Below, one piece after another: positions 5,676 through 10,035 of a stretch of 10,035 bases of DNA. The stretch is from NCBI GenBank assembly GCA_038232935.1, contig JBBSMX010000152.1:1-10035 (forward strand), in the 5' to 3' direction. The number at the start of each line of letters is the position of its first letter. Position 1 is the stretch's first letter. The notes beneath the pieces are model-generated. The model worked only from the letters and a program-made list of their open reading frames with translations, was not told the origin of the DNA and did not search any database. The stretch comes from JBBSMX01 sp038232935. GTDB lineage: Bacteria > Bacteroidota > Rhodothermia > Rhodothermales > JANQRZ01. The position numbers were made by a program, and so were the translations under genes.

Positions 5676-6572
5676 ATGAGCAACCGGCTCAGTTACGCCC
5701 CTTCCAAGCCCATCGTACGCGCCCCATTCGTGCAGAAACCTTACGCCCTCCACTCTATGAACATAGCCGGACCGGAAGACGAGCAGACCGGCGACGAACA
5801 GACCGGCGACGAGCTAGAGGGCATCCGCTTCTTCGACTTCACCGACCCCTTCGAATCGAGTGAGCGCCATGCGGAGCCAGACCCGTTCGCATCAGCAGGC
5901 CTGTCCACATCGTCCGACGCGGCAGACATAAATGCAGACATAAATGAAGAGACGGACACAGAGAGAGAGACCGAGCAAGCGTCGGCGCAGCGGGAGCCGG
6001 TGCGAGGATCAGCGTTCTACGATCCGTTCGAACACGCACTAACGGGTGCCCCCCACCATCAGGCGGACTCCACTTCGACGCCAGCCGAACCCTTGGCCGA
6101 ACCGGCAACCGAGCCTCCGAGCCAGCCCAAAGCCGAGCCCTCGACGATTGGATTCTTCCAGCTCGCCTCCCTCCTCGATCCGGCCGAGCCGGGCTCACGC
6201 GAGCGGTTCGTCTCCGTCTTCGACGCATGCCGCGCTGAAGACGGGCTCCCCTTCCTCGCAATCGCGCTCCGTATACCGGCCGGAGATCGGGCCGCGGCGC
6301 ACTTCCCCGTCGTGGTGGAAGGTCTTCGTTCAGCGCTCGACAGCGACGACGCACTCCTCGCGGACGACGATCGACTCCGGCTCGTGGCGGTCTTTCGAGG
6401 CCGTCGCGAGGCGGATGCGCGCGTGCTCTTCGCTCAACTCAAGGACTATCTCCGCACGTGGGTCGACGACGCCGACGACATGCTGCGAGCCATCTCGGCG
6501 TTTGTCGCGCCAGAAGGCCGTCCCTTCCACGATGCCGACGAGTTTCTGGCCCGCGCTTACGACAACGGATGA
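5676..6572 (+). CDS. Acidic linker protein with C-terminal degenerate GGDEF-like domain
   Basis: A 298-residue protein, counted from ATG 5676; GTG 5643 and ATG 5758 are alternatives. Residues 1-160 are low-complexity, acidic and Pro/Glu/Thr-rich, with three DPF tripeptides (FTDPFESS at 55-62, EPDPFAS, FYDPFEHAL at 114-122), the tandem units TGDEQ and ADIN, and AEP repeats. Residues about 173-298 form an alpha/beta domain: helix RERFVSVFDACRAEDG, strand LPFLAIALRI, helix, strand LRLVAVFRG, helix, strand AISAFVAPEG and the ending FHDADEFLARAYDNG. The order of elements and the ending (GGDEF proteins usually have SIGVAxYPxDG, then DADELLxxAD) suggest a diguanylate-cyclase-like fold. No GGDEF motif or metal-binding residues remain, so enzyme activity is unlikely. 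It may be a scaffold or partner-binding regulator. No signal peptide or membrane segment is visible. I do not recognise a named family. Confidence 0.72.
   Translation: MSNRLSYAPSKPIVRAPFVQKPYALHSMNIAGPEDEQTGDEQTGDELEGIRFFDFTDPFESSERHAEPDPFASAGLSTSSDAADINADINEETDTERETEQASAQREPVRGSAFYDPFEHALTGAPHHQADSTSTPAEPLAEPATEPPSQPKAEPSTIGFFQLASLLDPAEPGSRERFVSVFDACRAEDGLPFLAIALRIPAGDRAAAHFPVVVEGLRSALDSDDALLADDDRLRLVAVFRGRREADARVLFAQLKDYLRTWVDDADDMLRAISAFVAPEGRPFHDADEFLARAYDNG
5781..5810 (+). repeat. 15-base tandem duplication in the linker coding region
   Basis: Units 5781-5795 and 5796-5810 (gagcagaccggcgac and gaacagaccggcgac) differ at one base and encode EQTGD twice. They keep the frame and lie in the disordered acidic linker, typical of slippage in a region tolerant of length change. 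Confidence 0.8.
5922..5945 (+). repeat. Perfect 12-base tandem duplication in the linker coding region
   Basis: GCAGACATAAAT occurs twice back to back (5922-5933 and 5934-5945), encoding ADIN twice. The perfect identity points to a recent duplication. It is A/T-richer than its surroundings. Confidence 0.85.
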
Positions 6573-6596
6573 CCCGCTTGAAGGACACCCCACGTT

Positions 6597-6629
6597 TTGA
6601 GGAATAGATATTGCCGCCGAATAAACTCG
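6597..6629 (+). promoter_or_regulatory. Weak candidate Bacteroidota-type promoter before the small membrane protein
   Basis: TTG at 6597-6599 and TAAACTCG at 6622-6629 have a 22-base spacing and loosely fit the TTG / TAnnTTTG pattern. The 74-base gap after the preceding gene is A/T-richer than its flanks. The match is poor, and read-through from the upstream gene is equally possible. Confidence 0.2.
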
Positions 6630-6646
6630 TTTAGACTTCAACCACA

Positions 6647-6784
6647 ATGCCTTACGTCCCCATGGCTTCTTACGTCTCCTTCGCCCTCGGCACCGCACTA
6701 CTCGTCGGCTTCAGTGTGCTCGCACGCCGCCGCCCGACCCGCCCCTCCCCCGCTGTTGACAACGACGACATCGCTTGGCTGTAA
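6647..6784 (+). CDS. Small single-pass membrane protein, 45 residues
   Basis: This short frame (ATG 6647, TAA 6782-6784) encodes one hydrophobic segment, about residues 8-26 (SYVSFALGTALLVGFSVLA). It is followed by a positive cluster RRRPTR and a short acidic tail ending DNDDIAWL. The pattern of an N-out hydrophobic helix followed by arginines on the cytoplasmic side is coherent, and codon use is GC-rich like the neighbours. Its stop lies two bases from the stop of the convergent bshB1, so it fills the gap exactly. It follows the GGDEF-like gene by 74 bases on the same strand and may be co-transcribed. ATG at 6662 is an alternative start. The function is unknown and the evidence is composition and layout only. 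Confidence 0.6.
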   Translation: MPYVPMASYVSFALGTALLVGFSVLARRRPTRPSPAVDNDDIAWL

Positions 6785-6786
6785 CG

Positions 6787-7554
6787 CTACCGGAAGCGCT
6801 TTTCCCCGCTGAGCACTCCCATCAGGTTCTGCACACCGACGGGGCCGTGTCGGTAGAAAAGTGGCTCCCCATAGGTAGCGCCAGTGCGGTAGCCGTAAAC
6901 CCGCGCCCGCGCCTCGATCCACTCGAAGAAATCGGGGTTCGAGATGAAGGTCTCGGGTGCCCCCTCCTCCGGCTCGTAATCGGGGTTGAAGAACTGGCTC
7001 TTGAACGCCTGCAGCGCCGCTACCCGCTGCTCCCACACGTCGGTGACATCGACGACGAACGTCGGCTCGAACTCGATAGACTGCATGTAGTGGAGGACAT
7101 GACTCGGCCGCCACGGCTCCTGCAATCGCCCATCGTCGTCGAACGTCTCGAGCTTGGCAAGCCCGCTATAAAACAGGGCGTCGGTGGATAAGACGGCGGC
7201 GTCGCGGTGGTCGGGGTGCCGTTCTTCCTGTGCGTTGATGAGGACGATGTGCGGGCGGTACCGACGAACGAGGCGGACGAGCTTTTCCTGGTTCGCTTTC
7301 GTGTTGCGGATGGCACCGTCGGGCAGGCCGAGGTTGTCGCGGGTGGTAAGTCCGAGGATTTCAGCAGCGGCCTGTGCTTCCTCCATGCGCCCCTCCGGTG
7401 TCCCCCGACTGCCGAGCTCGCCCCGGCTGAAGTCTACGATGCCCGTCCGATAGCCGTCGCGGGCGAGGACGCACATCGTGCCGCCGGCGCACAGCTCCAC
7501 GTCGTCCGGGTGAGCGGCGAGGGCGAGCACATCAAGCATCGGAGCGGCGTTCAT
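6787..7554 (-). CDS. bshB1: Bacillithiol biosynthesis deacetylase BshB1
   Basis: A 255-residue LmbE/PIG-L-family zinc deacetylase. Near the start is AAHPDDVELCAGG (13-25), with zinc ligands His15 and Asp18 and the catalytic-base candidate Asp17. The BshB1-specific GIVDFSRGELGSRGTPEGR lies at 38-56 and DNLGLPDG at 73-80, with ERHPDHRDA (111-119) holding the third zinc ligand His116. BshB1 removes the acetyl group from N-acetylglucosaminyl-malate in the cytosol, the second step of bacillithiol synthesis. Bacillithiol is the low-molecular-weight thiol of Firmicutes, Bacteroidota and relatives. The length is slightly above the usual 235-245 residues, owing to a short C-terminal addition. ATG 7554 is used; ATG 7539 (MLDVLALAAHPDD) would look more like family starts. 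The antiporter gene lies 42 bases upstream on the same strand. bshA and bshC are not in the window. Confidence 0.93.
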   Translation of the reverse strand: MNAAPMLDVLALAAHPDDVELCAGGTMCVLARDGYRTGIVDFSRGELGSRGTPEGRMEEAQAAAEILGLTTRDNLGLPDGAIRNTKANQEKLVRLVRRYRPHIVLINAQEERHPDHRDAAVLSTDALFYSGLAKLETFDDDGRLQEPWRPSHVLHYMQSIEFEPTFVVDVTDVWEQRVAALQAFKSQFFNPDYEPEEGAPETFISNPDFFEWIEARARVYGYRTGATYGEPLFYRHGPVGVQNLMGVLSGEKRFR

Positions 7555-7596
7555 CGGAGGCTAGTCTAAGCAGGTAGGTCTGACGCTCTACGCGGC

Positions 7597-8946
7597 TCAG
7601 GGTTCAGCGGCGTCTTCAGTCTCCATCGCGTGCGCCGTCCGCTCTTCCTGTTGTGAGCGGCTGGCATACCACCCCATCACCGGCGTCACCGAGATGCCGT
7701 GCAGCGTCACACTCACCGCGATCGCGAGGAGAACGACACCGAGAATCTGCCCCGAGAAGAGGTCGTAGACGCCGTGGGTCTCCGCGTACATGAGATAGTA
7801 AACGGAACCGATCCCGCGGATGCCGAACCACGCGATGAGCCTGCGCTGAAGCCCTGTCGTGGGCGAGCCAAGGAGCCCGACAAACACGGCGGCCGGCCGG
7901 ATGACGAGGAATAACACGCCCACGAACAGGATCGCATTCCACGACAGGTCCGCGTAAGTGAGGAGGGCTCCGACGAGGACGACGAGGGCAACGCCGCCGA
8001 TCCGTTCGAGCTGCTCGGCGAACCCGAGCACGGCAGAGGCCATGTAAGCCGGGACCGCCTCGTCGTCCAAGTCTACCCCCTCTCTGTCGCCTTGCCGCGC
8101 CATCTCCTCTATCTCCTTGGCCGGCTTGTCGCCGGTGTGTCGGCGCTCCTCGAACCGGAGCGCGAGACCGGCCGCAAACACGGCGAGGAAGGCGTAGGTG
8201 TGGGCGACGAGGGCAACGCCATAACTCAGCGCCACGAGCCCGAGTGCGAGGAAATCATCGAGCCCGACAGCCTCCCGGTGTTCCTGCCGGAAGTACACGA
8301 CAAGCCGACCGACGGCCATCCCAAGGAGAGCACCGATCCCGATCCCGCCCGCGACGGCCCACCCCACGTCGACCGCGAACCACTTCCAGCCGTACACCCC
8401 GAGTTCGTGGAGGCCGAGCAGACCCAGGCCGAGCATGACGAAGGGGAAGGCAGCCCCGTCGTTGAACCCGGCTTCACCGGTGAGGCTGAATCGGAGGCGG
8501 TCCCGGTCATCCGGGTCCTCGATCTGCACGTCGGAGGCGAGGACGGGGTCGGTGGGCGCGAGGACGGCCCCGAGCAGGATGGCGGCTCCGATTGGGAGGC
8601 CGAGCAACCCCACGCCTGCGAGAGCGACGAGCCCGACGGTGATCGTCATCGAGATGGTGGCGAGGCGAAGCGGGAGCCGCCAGCGGCCGTCGCCGAGCGG
8701 TGTCCGGAGCTTGAGGCCAGCCGCGAAGAGCGAGAGGATTACGGCGATCTCGGCCAGCCGCTCCAGAACGGGTGCCTGCTCAATGGGGTCGATCACGAGG
8801 AGCCCGATTCCGAGTGGGCCGATCACCACCCCTACAGCGAGGTAGAGCTGCGAGGCTGAGAGCGGAAGCCGACGGAGGAACGAGCCCGCCACCGCCATCA
8901 GCGTCAGCAGCAGCCCGGCCACGACGAACCAGTACTTAAAATCCAT
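7597..8946 (-). CDS. CPA1-family cation/proton antiporter (NhaP-like)
   Basis: A 449-residue membrane protein with about 12 hydrophobic segments. The conserved antiporter core is clear: VGVVIGPLGIG (38-48), LSLFAAGLKL (71-80), APTDPVLASDV (130-140) with the TDP ion-site motif, and GEAGFNDGAAFPFVM (157-171) with the Asn162-Asp163 pair typical of electroneutral CPA1 exchangers. GIRGIGSVYYL (375-385) follows. It should exchange cytoplasmic Na+ or K+ for protons, adjusting pH and salt. A charged cytoplasmic loop (266-300) splits the membrane core, and the C-terminus is a short acidic tail with no TrkA/RCK domain. ATG 8946 (MDFKYWFVV) is chosen because it starts just before the first helix. The frame stays open up to 9069, but that stretch is polar and unlike the family. 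bshB1 follows 42 bases downstream, possibly one transcript. Confidence 0.9.
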   Translation of the reverse strand: MDFKYWFVVAGLLLTLMAVAGSFLRRLPLSASQLYLAVGVVIGPLGIGLLVIDPIEQAPVLERLAEIAVILSLFAAGLKLRTPLGDGRWRLPLRLATISMTITVGLVALAGVGLLGLPIGAAILLGAVLAPTDPVLASDVQIEDPDDRDRLRFSLTGEAGFNDGAAFPFVMLGLGLLGLHELGVYGWKWFAVDVGWAVAGGIGIGALLGMAVGRLVVYFRQEHREAVGLDDFLALGLVALSYGVALVAHTYAFLAVFAAGLALRFEERRHTGDKPAKEIEEMARQGDREGVDLDDEAVPAYMASAVLGFAEQLERIGGVALVVLVGALLTYADLSWNAILFVGVLFLVIRPAAVFVGLLGSPTTGLQRRLIAWFGIRGIGSVYYLMYAETHGVYDLFSGQILGVVLLAIAVSVTLHGISVTPVMGWYASRSQQEERTAHAMETEDAAEP

Positions 8947-9114
8947 TCGTGCGGACGATTCGTGGAACGAAAGGGTCGACTGGCCGGGTACGCCCTCTTG
9001 TGAGCTCCGGCATCGGCTCCCTCTCACGGTGCACGCCGACTTCGGTTCGCGGTCCACACTCTTTCTCATGCTCTACTCCGCCGCGCCCTCTTCGACAGCC
9101 TTGGACCGGCGCGC

Positions 9115-9150
9115 AAAAAAGCCCGACTGCCGTAGGGTAGCAGCCGGGCT
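9115..9150 (-). terminator. Rho-independent terminator of the secreted Asp/Arg-repeat gene
   Basis: On the minus strand AGCCCGGCTGC (9150-9140) pairs with GCAGTCGGGCT (9130-9120): 11 base pairs with one G-T wobble around a 9-base loop, followed directly by six T (9120-9115 read on that strand). It lies 26 bases after the stop of the gene ending at 9177, in the right orientation. The plus strand lacks a T-run, so it works one way. It separates that gene from the antiporter gene. Confidence 0.88.
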
Positions 9151-9176
9151 TCGTCGGTAGGAGTTGGCAGGAAAAA

Positions 9177-9845
9177 CTAGCGGTCGCTGTTGACGAGCAC
9201 GAGGTCCACGCGGCCATCGCCGTCGTAGTCTGTCATTTCGGCGAGGGGGCCGAGCCCGTCGCGGAGCTGGAGCACGCGGACGGTACGAGAAGGCTGTACC
9301 CACCGGCCCACGACGGAGCCGCTGGCTACACGCTCCAGATCGCGCATGGCAGCTACGCCCAGGATTTCCCCGAGGACACGCTGGTCCATCGTGACCCGGC
9401 GACGGTCACTATCCCGACGCGGCGTGCCGAAGATGACGTCTTCAATCGTACGGCGCTCCCAGCGGGGCTGCTGGTTCCGGCGGTCGTCGCGGCGATCATC
9501 GCGGCGGTAGTCGCGAGGCGTAGCGAAGCCTTTCTCGTAGCACCAGCGCATCCCCTTTGTCGGGTGGCCCTGGCCGTTCTGGCAGAACATCGGCCCCTTA
9601 CCCTCCCGCCCACGATCATCCCGGCGGTCATCTCTATCGTCGCGGTCACGCCGATCGTCTCGGTCGTCGCGGTCATGGCGCTCGGTGCGCGAGCGGTCGG
9701 TGCTGGGCCGGACGCTACCCGTAGAACGGTCGGAGCGCGCGGCCCACTCCCACCAGTCACCGTCGGTGCGGGACTGCGCGTGCGCGGCGTCAGGGATCGC
9801 CGTGACTAGGAGTGCCAAAGCGAAGAGAAGGCTCCAGGTTTTCAT
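9177..9845 (-). CDS. Secreted Asp/Arg-repeat protein with DxDGDG calcium-type motif
   Basis: A 222-residue protein with a clear signal peptide (core WSLLFALALLVTAI, likely cleavage after AHA at residue 23). A long disordered Asp/Arg region (49-81) follows, including the nine-residue unit DRDDRDDRR twice. A compact motif at 85-107 has PMFCQNGQGHP, then WCYEKGF; Cys88 and Cys102 could form a disulfide once exported. A second Arg/Asp patch follows (111-123). The C-terminus ends in RVLQLRDGLGPLAEM and DYDGDGRVDLVLV (206-218), the Asp-rich loop of FG-GAP/EF-hand-like calcium sites. I have seen the Cys/GHP/WC/KGF pattern in hypothetical proteins of this bacterial group but know no function. It could be periplasmic or surface-exposed and bind calcium. 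It has its own terminator. An IS30 transposase end lies 58 bases upstream in the same direction. Confidence 0.78.
   Translation of the reverse strand: MKTWSLLFALALLVTAIPDAAHAQSRTDGDWWEWAARSDRSTGSVRPSTDRSRTERHDRDDRDDRRDRDDRDDRRDDRGREGKGPMFCQNGQGHPTKGMRWCYEKGFATPRDYRRDDRRDDRRNQQPRWERRTIEDVIFGTPRRDSDRRRVTMDQRVLGEILGVAAMRDLERVASGSVVGRWVQPSRTVRVLQLRDGLGPLAEMTDYDGDGRVDLVLVNSDR
9621..9674 (-). repeat. 27-base tandem repeat encoding DRDDRDDRR twice
   Basis: Two adjacent 27-base units encode identical nine-residue peptides (residues 58-66 and 67-75 of the secreted protein). By eye 21 of 27 bases agree, while the amino acids are all the same. This pattern suggests the peptide, not merely the DNA, has been kept. 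Confidence 0.75.
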
Positions 9846-9903
9846 TGGGTTGTCTCGTGGTCGGTTGGAAATAACAAGGCTGGAATACGTCTACTAGGTA
9901 GAT

Positions 9904-10035
9904 TCAAACGGTCGTCGCAACGGGGGTGTGTGGAACAGTGGCTGTGTGGGCCGATCGTAGGAACTCACCCAGCGCCTCGGCCGGCGTTCGCCAGCTCAGC
10001 GTCTTGCGTGGTCGAGTGTTGAGTGTCAGGGCCAC
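9904..10035 (-). mobile_element. IS30-family transposase, C-terminal end (rest outside window)
   Basis: The minus-strand frame entering from the window edge encodes 43 residues, including LNTRPRKTLSWRTPAEAL and the end VATTV, then a TGA stop. The LNxRPRKTLxxxTPAEAL block is the recognisable C-terminal signature of IS30-family DDE transposases, and an end in VATTV is common among them. The terminal inverted repeat should lie at or just past the stop, between about 9885 and 9910. A short CTAC/GTAG palindrome (9891-9901) with a central CTAG sits there. The element points toward the secreted protein gene 58 bases downstream, so its end lies in or near that gene's promoter. Whether the transposase is intact cannot be seen. 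Confidence 0.8.

Noticed and set aside
8092..8859. Long plus-strand frame antisense to the antiporter
   Set aside because: The translation is acidic low-complexity sequence with no family resemblance, and the opposite strand encodes conserved membrane segments and the TDP and FND motifs.
8947..9069. N-terminal extension of the antiporter to ATG 9069
   Set aside because: The added 41 residues are polar with several cysteines and would precede the first membrane helix without a known counterpart in CPA1 antiporters.

Overview
The window reads as a piece of chromosome from a GC-rich member of the Bacteroidota/Rhodothermota side of the tree, most like Rhodothermales (Salinibacter/Rubricoccus-type). 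This is an inference from four things: a bacillithiol deacetylase, a short secreted protein with a signal peptide and a beta-barrel-like C-terminus, the almost complete lack of Shine-Dalgarno sequences, and proteins whose style I associate with that group. No rRNA, tRNA or CRISPR array is visible.

Left part, plus strand (1-2006): the 3' part of a TIP30/HTATIP2-like NAD(P)-binding oxidoreductase runs into a two-gene ABC transporter of the FetA/FetB type (iron export, peroxide resistance in E. coli). fetA and fetB overlap by ATGA. A hicA-hicB toxin-antitoxin pair follows (2062-2651) with a perfect inverted repeat abutting the hicA start codon. Directly after hicB lies a second, diverged copy of the last codons of fetB (2654-2719). 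The toxin-antitoxin block therefore appears to sit inside the 3' end of fetB, flanked by an active and a displaced tail. This is the most striking structure in the window.

Middle part, minus strand (2721-4871): a CoA-acylating acetaldehyde dehydrogenase with an unusual disordered C-terminal extension overlaps, by GTGA, the start of a small exported protein that carries an apparent frameshift. An 800-base gene-free stretch (4872-5675) separates it from a plus-strand gene. That gene encodes a long acidic, repeat-bearing linker plus a C-terminal domain resembling a degenerate GGDEF fold. A 45-residue membrane protein follows it.

Right part, minus strand (6787-10035): a CPA1-type cation/proton antiporter lies 42 bases upstream of bshB1 (bacillithiol biosynthesis). 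Before it in the same direction is a secreted Asp/Arg-repeat protein with its own rho-independent terminator. The window ends inside the 3' end of an IS30-family transposase pointing at that secreted protein's start.

Iron export, a low-molecular-weight thiol and aldehyde metabolism suggest a redox/iron housekeeping neighbourhood, but the genes are not one operon. The hicAB block and the IS30 end are the signs of mobility. I see no large undescribed multi-gene system.
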